In this document: positions 37,601-44,819 of the stretch, piece after piece
How the letters are laid out: every line of letters begins with the position of its first letter
Numbering within the stretch: position 1 is the stretch's first letter
Origin: an archaeon GW2011_AR5
Lineage (GTDB): Archaea > Aenigmatarchaeota > Aenigmatarchaeia > GW2011-AR5
DNA length: 64,000 nucleotides
Assembly: GCA_000806115.1 (NCBI GenBank)
Contig: JWKQ01000001.1
Span: 151,784-215,783, forward strand
Direction of reading: 5' to 3'
The notes under the pieces: model-generated
The model's database searches: none
Told to the model about the DNA's origin: nothing
The model's input: the letters and a program-made list of their open reading frames with translations, nothing else
Translations under genes and position numbers: made by a program

Positions 37601-38399
37601 GGTAATAGACTTCAAGGCGACGCCTACCGTAAGAACTGTCCTTTCCACCGCGCCGTGCACCGGAACCGCGTGCGATGTCGACTTCAGCTTCGACGGGCAG
37701 CCGGTTAACAAGGGAACCACATGGAGCGACTTCGAGCGCGCTTATCTGCCGGACCCTGCCGACGCAGCGAGCAATGCGCTGTCGTGCGACACATATCATA
37801 CGCTTAATGTTAAGGCTGTCAAGACTGCCGAACCTGACAGCGGAATTGAGACAACCGTCCAGAAAACATTCTTCCTAAGCTGCGAGCCAAGGCTTGTAGT
37901 GAAACCGGCTGAGGTGAGACTTGTCCTAAGCTCCCAACCCGGCGATGTCTTCGAGGTTACTGCAATTAACCCAAGAGACGAGGAAAAGGTGTTTAACATA
38001 CAGGCACTAACTACAGACCCGAACAGCTACCCGCTTCCATGGATCAGGTTCACCTGCAATTCCATCGGCTGCGAGGCGGGACCCGGACAGGGAATGCCGA
38101 ATGACGATTACGCAAGGCTTACCGTGCCAGCCGGGCTGCAAAGGTCGGTTTTCGTTTCGATGTCCACTGCCGCAAGGTCAGGACAGTTCCCTGTCGAATT
38201 CAGGGGGACCTACACGGAGGTGGTGGATGGCAATACCGTGACAAACACATTCAGCGCGATAGGCACGCTTCTGATATTCGCGGAAGGCCTGGACGAGTTT
38301 GCCGTGTGGCAGCTTGCCGGCTTGATGCTGATAGTTATAGCGATTCTATATTACTCAGATTTCTTGAGCGTCAAGAAACGTCCCAAGCGAAAGAAATAG
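31680..38399 (+). CDS. Giant Cys-rich secreted/surface protein (2239 aa) with tandem Cys repeats and C-terminal TM anchor
   Basis: N-terminal signal; repeats such as DCTAPGADCYDGDTRRTYSGYCSSGSCGTS; C-terminal LAGLMLIVIAILYYSDFLSVKKRPKRKK. Confidence 0.85.
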   Translation: MKALPRVLLIFAIAFGMFVSVSSTGYGQGWCGTNTDCVIENSGASCEVDQSQNNCEAGYSPKARSYGGPFACTNECNCCPTSNWCSCECEQTGCNDDGTCQWGPENPGNCGDCGCPSGTVWDGSQCATPEDPCAGVSCGDGTCTAGCEDGWSCPDYNGGDCACNPKERTCNYNGVFEHYYNCNGRQIIDDCEFGCSGGACNPDPCAGVSCSSPPGAYCSGATRYYYNSPGTCSGGDCSYSTSSQACSAPGADCSGSSSCTYTATCSGGSCGSSRSCSQCPTPGSTCSGSSSCSYSPTCSGAGSCGSSQSCSPCPTPGGDCYDGDTRRTYSPTCSGAGSCGTSQSLTDCTAPGADCYDGDTRRTYSGYCSSGSCGTSSSLQDCTAPGPDCYDGDTRRTYSGYCSSGSCGTSQSLTDCTASGPTCIGNTRRTYSAYCSGGSCGQSASDTACPTSGCSGSWRQTGGCSGGSCYLNNAENCDNSDGWYDTSGCYSDCEGGYARTSKNQEYRNYGCSSGACSYSVTGTQKVPCSTGTYCANSNGWYGGGENGCGTWDDPTSYYRSYYCSGGSCAYSNTDSRDYDGSDGWTGGGNSGGCGTRDDPTAYQIDYYVTANTPNQNSCTANSNDCDSSDGWYSGGNNGGCGDDPASEDRDYYASGSSCTYASCNSQDCDSSDICGNVCEGNVIRQYLDSYVVSGTNTCTSYYGAVVEDCSSKTSSDSDGDNPQAQGTVTDYTGCSGGSCSTSPVTDACTSSTQVREYLASGSSYTSYVKNCEEYEPSATYCSGNNRMRRDWGCSSGACSDAAATDTVVETCALGCNPNTGQCYNSLCSPNPCTSPPVSSCSGTSTVTYPNPGTCTQSGGTYSCSYPPTYTQCPPTGCSGTTRYYSGTCSGGSCTFGSSENCGAIASSDTDGNNAQAQGRCTDYVTCSGGSCTSTTTDDACLDSNLLREYYASGASCPTQDYDCRNYNSYYCAGSNRMQHVWGCTSSPGYCANTADVLVESCAYGCSNGQCNANPCSPNPCTSPPANSCSSNTRTYYSNPGTCTVIGSSYSCSYPPQTENCPSTGCSGETRQTGGCSGSSCYMNNVQDCNSLNGCVNSGGSYRSCSGLQACDAQNRLYNDYTCSGGACSVASSSSSSSCPIVYSNCVTCTKNDNVCIDSTLRTYAAASCSSGTCGSSYTESACPYGCKSQAGDDVCHSDACSPNPCTSPSDDVCASSSTLTTYAATGSCTNSGTGSANCAYTPSSQGCTYGCLSLGGDDRCASNTAPTLSSLSLSSTYGNYAATGQPATVTSTGSDPNNEQVRLRCGSSSGAADFCTSSYTASNPSCTFYSPWGGSADQIVYCFIEDAPGARSSVLQTTLSADNSAPAVSLSRNPSAGQILPGTSTTLTASSSDTRSGVSTTSITVDSATATTCSGTSCQHTFSPAYGRHTVSSSATDRVGNIGQSPSETFIADNPPVVAGPISYSGSCREGSTITLRCSASDTNQASNTLAVRVWAGECTGDNCFPTRSWTYFNGGTMNYQSGDTFARDVTITSADGRGIAATCQATDELGVTSNWGDSYPLCIVNQCQNPPVVTVESIVQNPSGPGTVQVTFSTDRAVQGEPTVRIKPGSQRGGTTEITATQASKQGNRYVYSFTAQSSHLSGIADISVSGNFNDRGVNCQFGRISQMTIDTDAPTTTILCDGTPCSSSTTYIGKANMVLNCNDPTTSCSQIQFGVGESPNPPLSDTYTVSRDIVPTARGLNTFTVSYRSTDAVGNVEQTKTQTVRIYAPPCANAGNCRPDCSDCGGYAQEEVKVGVVHERPTVLRGDTLNSRMYCFLRNAQTKAKTRECDINPASLKITVDKNDPNPSNRKDYFRWYYPGYDYPRYTANYDVSRVSAFLGERQDNTQNHPQTIDNIPYTFAKHWRFPIWTSEFQSEICVEGGDQTSGLIGEGCDDYTVTDSEILLDVSFPDLGVTVPRTTDGQNEANFTKTMVIDFKATPTVRTVLSTAPCTGTACDVDFSFDGQPVNKGTTWSDFERAYLPDPADAASNALSCDTYHTLNVKAVKTAEPDSGIETTVQKTFFLSCEPRLVVKPAEVRLVLSSQPGDVFEVTAINPRDEEKVFNIQALTTDPNSYPLPWIRFTCNSIGCEAGPGQGMPNDDYARLTVPAGLQRSVFVSMSTAARSGQFPVEFRGTYTEVVDGNTVTNTFSAIGTLLIFAEGLDEFAVWQLAGLMLIVIAILYYSDFLSVKKRPKRKK

Positions 38400-38613
38400 G
38401 CGTTTTCTTATTTTGAATTCTCCTGAAAACCTACGCCTTTAGGCGTATGATGAAGACAGGAAATTCGAAAGAAATCCACAAGAAACCTGCACCTTCGTAC
38501 GAAGGATTTCATTGCAATGAATGCAGCTAGTTTAATACAATCGCGATTTTGTTGATTGGTTGACTATAAAAGCATTTTTATCAAATAAGTCTTAATGAAA
38601 AAGGTGGGTTCAG

Positions 38614-39171
38614 ATGAAGGAATCAAATTGCATAGTTCTAGATTTTCTGCCAAGCGGCTACGCCGACAGGCGGCACACTGAACCCATAGCCCAGGCAATC
38701 GGCACTTCGTTCTTTTCGCTTCTTGAACTCGTTACACGCGAGGGCGTGACGCTCGCGCAGGAAGAGGACGTGTACATAGGCGAGGGCAAAAGAGACAAGG
38801 TCCGCTTCATACGCGGACAAATCGAGTACCGCGACCTGACGAGCATGGCCAAACACCTCCTGCCCGAGATAGTTGACAAGCTTGTGAAGCTCAACGAGCA
38901 GAGATTTGTTGAATTCTTCAACAAGGGCACTATAGTGACGCCGAGGATGCACCAGTTCCAGCTGCTGCCGGGTGTCGGCAAGAAACACATGGCAGACATA
39001 CTTGCAGAGAGAAGCAAAAAACCGTTCGCGAGCTTCACAGACATCAGCGAACGCGTCAAGTTGTTCCCTGACCCGCAGAAAACCATAGTCCGGCGCATAC
39101 TTCAGGAGCTTGAAGGCGACGAGAAATATTACCTCTTCGCAGTCAGACAGCAGAGAAGGCAGTCATTCTAA
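38614..39171 (+). CDS. DUF655-family archaeal putative RNA-binding protein
   Basis: IVLDFLPSGYADRRHTEPIAQAIG; LPGVGKKHMADILAERSKKPF. Confidence 0.85.
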   Translation: MKESNCIVLDFLPSGYADRRHTEPIAQAIGTSFFSLLELVTREGVTLAQEEDVYIGEGKRDKVRFIRGQIEYRDLTSMAKHLLPEIVDKLVKLNEQRFVEFFNKGTIVTPRMHQFQLLPGVGKKHMADILAERSKKPFASFTDISERVKLFPDPQKTIVRRILQELEGDEKYYLFAVRQQRRQSF

Positions 39172-39203
39172 AATTTATAGTACCCACGCACAATATATTC
39201 TTC

Positions 39204-41120
39204 ATGAAAGGCATCACGCCTGTAATAGCTGTTATATTGCTGCTGTTGATAACCATCTCCATCGTCGGCTTCTCAATGCTTTTCTTCCAGCGGACTGCAC
39301 AGACAGCAACACAAGCAGGCGACGCCGAACTCGAGCATTTCACCAAATCCCAGGGAATACCAAGGCTTGAAGGCTCGAGCGGCAACAATGTTTACCTGAG
39401 GAGCGTCGGCGGAACGCCGCTGGAAAATCCCACATTCTTCGTAGCGAACCAGAAGGTGGACGCTACAGGACCCGCATCACTTGCCCCCGGGCAGGTCGGC
39501 ACGTACATACTTGACGAGAACCAGCTCAATAGCCTGCCAAGCACTGCTGAAATAAAAGTTACAACCAACGGGTTCTCCGACAGCATCATTGCGACGCTCA
39601 GGGAGATACTTGCAAAGATATTTACGTCGCCGGCGACCGTGACGGGGCTCGTGACGGGCGAGGATGATGGTATACTTTTCAAGAGCTCGACCGGCGTTGA
39701 CCTGGCAGCTATATCTGATAGCGGCTTGATGGGAATCGGGACGACGAGCCCAAGTTCTTTATTAACCCTTTCAGGAGATGATGGAACTAACGGATTGGTG
39801 AGTTTTGTAGGCACAGGAAACGCTATTATAAATTCAAAGCAAAGCTTTCTTTTCAATATAGATTCAGATTCTTCTCAAACTGATAGAGTTTTTACTATTT
39901 ATAAAGATAGAACTGGACAAACAGACGGAACACATTTATTTACGGTTCAAGAAGACGGCAACGTCGGCATCGGGACGACGGCGCCGGATGTAAAACTGGA
40001 AATTCAAACTAGCTTTGCATCAGCTGTTGGTAATGCTTTACATTTAACAAATGAAGGGTTAACCGCTAATCGTGGATTTGGGACAGGAATATTGTTTACA
40101 GGAGTGCCTACTTTGCAAGATGGGGATTTTCAAACAGGAAGAATTTATAGCACATTTGATGGAAACGACTATACAACAGTTAGACTAACACTACAAAGTA
40201 TTGATTCTGGCGGTAGTTATTTGGATACTTTGTCAGTGAAAAATGGCAACGTCGGCATCGGGACGACGAATCCACTCGAACCCCTTCACGTTGTCGGCAA
40301 CAGCAATGCGGGTTTGACTATCGAGCGTACGACTGCCACGACTGGGCGGTATTCAATTTATGCCGCAAGTACCGGCGGTAGTCTCTTCATTGATGAGTCT
40401 GGAGTTGCGAATCGAATGGTGATCCAGAAAACAACCGGCAACGTCGGCATCGGGACGACGACACCTCAGGATGCTCTCCATGTGTCCGGCGGCTCGGGGA
40501 CTTCGATGACTGTCGCAAGCACCACAAACGGCAACAATGCGCTGCTTAAGATAATGACTTCGCGCTCGGCCACTGCTTCGTTGAATTATGGGTGGCAGCT
40601 AAACGCGACTGATGACGGGGCTACTCCTTCAATGGCGCTGAGAATATCGAGAATATCCGAGGGGGCAGTATACGATAAGGTCACAATAGACACTTCCGGC
40701 AACGTAGGCATCGGGACGATATCTCCTGGGGAAAAACTCCACATACAGGGAACCGGCTCGACAATATTGTTGAAGGCTGATGAAAACGAACAGACTACCA
40801 GCTCGCTGATCAAGTTCCGCGAGATGGGAGATGTGGGCTTTAATCTAAGACACGACGGCGGAGGGACTTGTAATTCTTTCACGGGCTGTCTTTTGATAGA
40901 GGACCATCTGGGAGTAAACTTGCTCACAATATACAGGACCGGCAACGTAGGCATCGGGACGACAACTCCAGGTACGAAACTCCATATAGCAGGCGGCGAT
41001 TCTGCCATCACGAACCAGGGCAGCGGACTTATCCTTCGCGCGACCGACGGGCCTAACTGCTTCAGGGTTACAGTCAATAATGCCGGAACCGTGAGCGCTG
41101 CGTCCGTTGCCTGTCCTTAG
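39204..41120 (+). CDS. Pilin-like surface protein with tail-fibre-type GNVGIGTT repeats
   Basis: Class III signal-like MKGITPVIAVILLLLITISIVGFSMLFF; repeated GNVGIGTTxP. Confidence 0.8.
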   Translation: MKGITPVIAVILLLLITISIVGFSMLFFQRTAQTATQAGDAELEHFTKSQGIPRLEGSSGNNVYLRSVGGTPLENPTFFVANQKVDATGPASLAPGQVGTYILDENQLNSLPSTAEIKVTTNGFSDSIIATLREILAKIFTSPATVTGLVTGEDDGILFKSSTGVDLAAISDSGLMGIGTTSPSSLLTLSGDDGTNGLVSFVGTGNAIINSKQSFLFNIDSDSSQTDRVFTIYKDRTGQTDGTHLFTVQEDGNVGIGTTAPDVKLEIQTSFASAVGNALHLTNEGLTANRGFGTGILFTGVPTLQDGDFQTGRIYSTFDGNDYTTVRLTLQSIDSGGSYLDTLSVKNGNVGIGTTNPLEPLHVVGNSNAGLTIERTTATTGRYSIYAASTGGSLFIDESGVANRMVIQKTTGNVGIGTTTPQDALHVSGGSGTSMTVASTTNGNNALLKIMTSRSATASLNYGWQLNATDDGATPSMALRISRISEGAVYDKVTIDTSGNVGIGTISPGEKLHIQGTGSTILLKADENEQTTSSLIKFREMGDVGFNLRHDGGGTCNSFTGCLLIEDHLGVNLLTIYRTGNVGIGTTTPGTKLHIAGGDSAITNQGSGLILRATDGPNCFRVTVNNAGTVSAASVACP

Positions 41121-41185
41121 TCGTTTTGCGCTTTTAAGCATTTCTATCGAAAGAAGTGTTAGACTTATTGTTTGAGTTGATAGTT

Positions 41186-41458
41186 ATGGTGCAAAAATCA
41201 TACGGAAAAATGAGACGTTCGCGGAAAAAGATGACGAACCCGCCAAAGCCAACCATCACGGACCTTCTGAGGAAGTTCGAGATAGGGGACAAGGTTCATG
41301 TCGTCATAAGATCCAGCGGACGCTTCCAGCACCCGAGATTCCACGGAAAAACGGGCACTGTGCTGGCAAAGCAGGGCAGGACTTATATCGTCGAGATACA
41401 CGACGGCTCGCTCGCGAAGAAGCTTTTCTTGGCTCCCGAGCATTTAAAGAAGGGATGA
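41186..41458 (+). CDS. rpl21e: Ribosomal protein eL21
   Basis: KFEIGDKVHVVIRSSGRFQHPRFHGKTGTVLAKQGRTYIVEI; start trimmed to ATG 41186. Confidence 0.93.
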   Translation: MVQKSYGKMRRSRKKMTNPPKPTITDLLRKFEIGDKVHVVIRSSGRFQHPRFHGKTGTVLAKQGRTYIVEIHDGSLAKKLFLAPEHLKKG

Positions 41459-41480
41459 ATTTAATATTTACGAAGACTGA

Positions 41481-41548
41481 AGGTCTGAGTCAAACTCCTT
41501 TTCTTTGGAGTGATACCTCAGACCTTTCTTTTCGGAAAAGAAAGGGAT
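41481..41548 (+). promoter_or_regulatory. Nested hairpin plus A/T hairpin immediately upstream of rpoF
   Basis: AGGTCTGAG[..ACTCC..GGAGT..]CTCAGACCT then TTTCTTTTCggaaaAGAAAGGG. Confidence 0.5.
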
Positions 41549-41552
41549 AGGT

Positions 41553-41882
41553 ATGGACATAGCTTCAGAAGAAGACATAAGCATACACGACGCCAAAAGA
41601 ATCATAGACGAAAGGAAGAAGGAAAGAGACCTCGTTTACGACCAGAAGATCTGCCTCGAATACCTTGAGAAGGTCGCAACACTGACATCCACTCAGGTGA
41701 AGAACCTCGTGGAGGAACTGGGCGCAATAAGCATCCTCAAGCCGCGCTACATAGCACTCATCGTCAGCATGATGCCCGACACGGAGGAAGAGGTGGAGGC
41801 GCTTTTCTCAAAGGAAAGAACCAATCTCAAGAAGGAAGAGATAAAGAAAATCGTCGAGATAATAAAGAAATACAAGAAATAA
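41553..41882 (+). CDS. rpoF: DNA-directed RNA polymerase subunit F (Rpb4)
   Basis: DAKRIIDERKKERDLVYDQKICLEYLEKVATLTSTQVKNLVEELGAI. Confidence 0.88.
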   Translation: MDIASEEDISIHDAKRIIDERKKERDLVYDQKICLEYLEKVATLTSTQVKNLVEELGAISILKPRYIALIVSMMPDTEEEVEALFSKERTNLKKEEIKKIVEIIKKYKK

Positions 41883-41963
41883 GACTTTTCTTTCGAAAAG
41901 AAAATCCTTAAGCCAAAAGAAACGTATTATATTTTTGGCTCATTGGCATTCGCATTGATTCTC

Positions 41964-42761
41964 ATGAAGATTGACTCTATCTTTGACGAAGGCTCGAGCA
42001 AAGAAGATACTTATCTAATAGGCAAAGATATATTCGGTGTCTTCGACGGCGCGAACAGCATAAACAGGTTTTTTGACGACGGCAAGCCGGGCGGACTGAT
42101 TGCAGCCATGATTGCAAGGGATGAGTTTGCAACAAATAAAGGGTCGCTGAAAGAGATGGCTGCAAATGCCAACAATGCGCTCAGAAAGAAGATGATATCT
42201 AACAGCGTTGACATATCGGACAAGGCAAATTTATGGTGCACTACGGCGGCTGTCGTGAGACTGAAAATGGACAGCTTCGAATGGCTCCAGGTTTCGGACT
42301 CCATAATTCTCATAATTTATAAGGACAACTCATTCAAGCTCATGCTGACTGATTACGACCATGATAGAGACGTAATGACTTTATGGAAGAGCCTTGCGCA
42401 GGAAAAAACAAAAAATATACACGGCGTTATCTGGAAGAAAATCCCCCATGTAAGACTCAAAGCCAACGAGGACTACGGCCTGATCGACGGCGAGGAGAAA
42501 TTCTCGAAATTTATCATGACAGGCGAAGAGAGCCTAGAAAATGTGAAACATGTCATTCTTTTCACAGACGGCATGATTCTTCCGAAAGAACGTCCCGAAG
42601 ATGAGGACGATTTCAGCACGTTTGTGAGACTGTTCATGGAAGGCGGGCTCGGAAAAATCAAGGATTATGTTAGGGGACTGGAAAAGGACGACCCGGAATG
42701 CTGGAAATATCCGCGCTACAAACAGTACGATGACATAGCAGCGATTTCAATTTCTTTCTAG
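41964..42761 (+). CDS. PP2C-like phosphatase-domain protein
   Basis: IFGVFDGANSINRFFDDGKPGGLIAAMIARDE; VKHVILFTDGM. Confidence 0.65.
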   Translation: MKIDSIFDEGSSKEDTYLIGKDIFGVFDGANSINRFFDDGKPGGLIAAMIARDEFATNKGSLKEMAANANNALRKKMISNSVDISDKANLWCTTAAVVRLKMDSFEWLQVSDSIILIIYKDNSFKLMLTDYDHDRDVMTLWKSLAQEKTKNIHGVIWKKIPHVRLKANEDYGLIDGEEKFSKFIMTGEESLENVKHVILFTDGMILPKERPEDEDDFSTFVRLFMEGGLGKIKDYVRGLEKDDPECWKYPRYKQYDDIAAISISF

Positions 42762-43078
42762 ATCTTCAGTCGAGGCTTGATTTCAATTTCTTCAAAGGAT
42801 TTTTTAATCAGGAATTCTTCCAGCTTCAGAAGAGCTTTCACTTTTTCATTCTCCGTGTTTATCGAATAAAGCTGCACCCTGCCTATGGTTCTGGTAGTCT
42901 TGATAATATTCTGCTTGACAAGTTTCGGGAAGATTTTGTACAATGTCGGACGGGATATCCCGGAGTTGTCAGCTATGTCCTTCTTCGTATAGTCTATGCC
43001 GACGCCCTCGATAAGAAAGTCTATTACTCTGTTCTCAATCGAGTCGCCGACTATTTCCAGCAACATTGATTTTTCCAT
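42758..43078 (-). CDS. Winged-helix transcriptional regulator
   Basis: YTKKDIADNSGISRPTLYKIFPKLVKQNIIKTTRTIGRVQLYSI. Confidence 0.8.
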   Translation of the reverse strand: MEKSMLLEIVGDSIENRVIDFLIEGVGIDYTKKDIADNSGISRPTLYKIFPKLVKQNIIKTTRTIGRVQLYSINTENEKVKALLKLEEFLIKKSFEEIEIKPRLKI

Positions 43079-43096
43079 ATCTTACCACTTTCACAA

Positions 43097-43113
43097 AGAT
43101 CTCAGGAGATCTC
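43097..43113. promoter_or_regulatory. Candidate operator AGATCTCAGGAGATCTC in a divergent promoter
   Basis: Repeated AGATCTC half-sites between the regulator and the 43167 ORF. Confidence 0.45.
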
Positions 43114-43166
43114 AATCTTAATAGAACACTTTTAAACTATTTAAATCTTTACACTCATGTAAACTT

Positions 43167-43448
43167 ATGGATAATGAATTAATTAGAGCCAAAATACTGT
43201 TTGCACTCGCGAGACACCGCAAATGGGGTGAGAGTCATACAGCTTATGAAAACATGATGAAACAATTTCGCTCGCAGATGCTCGGCAGAGAAGGAATGAA
43301 AATCGCGGCAAGAATGGCAGAAGAACTCATGAGAGAAGGATTTATTATCAAGAAACCAACTCATTATGGACTTCAGGTTTCGTTAAATCCCAAAAAATCC
43401 CAAGAAATAAAAGAAATAATAAGGAAAAACATAGGATTTGATTTGTAA
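43167..43448 (+). CDS. Hypothetical protein (HTH-like C-terminus)
   Basis: 93-aa ORF in a close gene set. Confidence 0.6.
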   Translation: MDNELIRAKILFALARHRKWGESHTAYENMMKQFRSQMLGREGMKIAARMAEELMREGFIIKKPTHYGLQVSLNPKKSQEIKEIIRKNIGFDL

Positions 43449-44134
43449 TGAACTTCTCGCAAATAGACGCCTTAGAGAACGGCATAATGGACGAGTACAA
43501 GCTTGGCCTGGAAAAGCTTGTACGGAAGATGAGCAACGCAGAATTCAAAAGGATGCTCCTCCAGAGAAAGTGGACTTCCTATTCATTCACGCCCCTCTAC
43601 GATTTCGGCATCGACGGGATGCAAAATGAAAAAGCGAAAATCATACTGCGAGGCATACGCAACGACGAGTATCCGCCGGGTCCGTCGCACAGGGAGGACC
43701 TTGTTCACGACATGAAAATCATGGGGATGGACATCGAGGAGATAATGAATACGCAGCCGTCAAAGCACACCGAGAAGACAATAAAGAGCCAGTTTGATTT
43801 TTTGAGATTCAATGAAGAGCAGGAAATGCACGACATAAAGGTTGTCACATTCCTGCGGTTCGCGCTGGAGATACTCGTTTCCGTGGAATACAGCGTGTTC
43901 GTGCGGCGCCTAGAGGACTTCGGGCTTACAAGGCGCAACTCAAGATTCTACTGGCCGCACTTCCTGCACGACATGAAGCAGCACCCTCTCGGACACCGCG
44001 GTGAAACCCACTCTGACATGCTGTCGGAGCAGCTTGCAAGCATGCTGGACACGCTGAAGAAAGCGGCGGCATGCGGGCGCTATATCCAGAAGTCGTACGA
44101 CTTGCGCTCAGGTTTCTTCAATCAGAAATTCTAG
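43448..44134 (+). CDS. Hypothetical alpha-helical protein, His/Glu-rich
   Basis: 228 aa; FYWPHFLHDMKQHPLGHRGETHSDMLSEQL. Confidence 0.6.
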   Translation: MNFSQIDALENGIMDEYKLGLEKLVRKMSNAEFKRMLLQRKWTSYSFTPLYDFGIDGMQNEKAKIILRGIRNDEYPPGPSHREDLVHDMKIMGMDIEEIMNTQPSKHTEKTIKSQFDFLRFNEEQEMHDIKVVTFLRFALEILVSVEYSVFVRRLEDFGLTRRNSRFYWPHFLHDMKQHPLGHRGETHSDMLSEQLASMLDTLKKAAACGRYIQKSYDLRSGFFNQKF

Positions 44135-44141
44135 GATGGAA

Positions 44142-44819
44142 AAAAATATGATGGCCAAAACTTTTGTCAGGGACTATGCGCTTACCTGCTACACTTTTGA
44201 CAGCGAACCGGAAGACTATCTAATTGCGAGACTGATACACAAACATATGAGAGGGAGCAGGGTCCTTGACCTCGGATGCGGTCCGGTTGCGCCTCTCCTT
44301 GCGCTGTTTTATCCCGATGCGAGGGAAGCGGTTGCGGTTGACAGTCTCAAGGAAAACATAGATTTTATGAAAAACGATTTTCGCTTCATGGATGGAATCA
44401 TGAAAAGAGCGCTTTCTTACAAGCACCGTTACATCTCCAAAAAAGATTCCAGCCCCAGACTGTCGCTGATAAGGGGCGACGTCACAAAAAAGCTTGCCAT
44501 AGGGAGATTCGATTCAGCCATGCAGATAGGATGTTTTGGAGCTCTTGATACGCAAGAACAATTTCAAAGAGCTGTCAACAATGCTTATAGCTACCTAAAG
44601 CCCGGCGGAATTTTGCTGATGGTTAACTGGCTTGATGAAATATCAAAAGTCAAGCGCCCTCTCCAATTCAACGGAAAAGTTAACTCTCTCGAGCTTTACG
44701 TTCCATGCCTCAGGCAGGCAGGTTTTAGGATCAGGAAAATGCATACGACATCCAAGCTTGGCGGCGAGACAAAGAGGATGGGTTATACGAGGATTGTCTG
44801 GGCAGTCGCTAAAAAATAA
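44142..44819 (+). CDS. SAM-dependent methyltransferase
   Basis: SRVLDLGCGPVAPLLALFYPDAREAVAVD. Confidence 0.85.
   Translation, partial: KNMMAKTFVRDYALTCYTFDSEPEDYLIARLIHKHMRGSRVLDLGCGPVAPLLALFYPDAREAVAVDSLKENIDFMKNDFRFMDGIMKRALSYKHRYISKKDSSPRLSLIRGDVTKKLAIGRFDSAMQIGCFGALDTQEQFQRAVNNAYSYLKPGGILLMVNWLDEISKVKRPLQFNGKVNSLELYVPCLRQAGFRIRKMHTTSKLGGETKRMGYTRIVWAVAKK

Noticed and set aside
31872-38000. Many antisense and alternate-frame ORFs (e.g. 32341..32907 minus, 33091..33819 minus) under the 2239-aa gene
   Set aside because: Low-complexity Ser/Arg/Cys translations mirror the repeat composition of the true + strand gene; no recognisable motifs.
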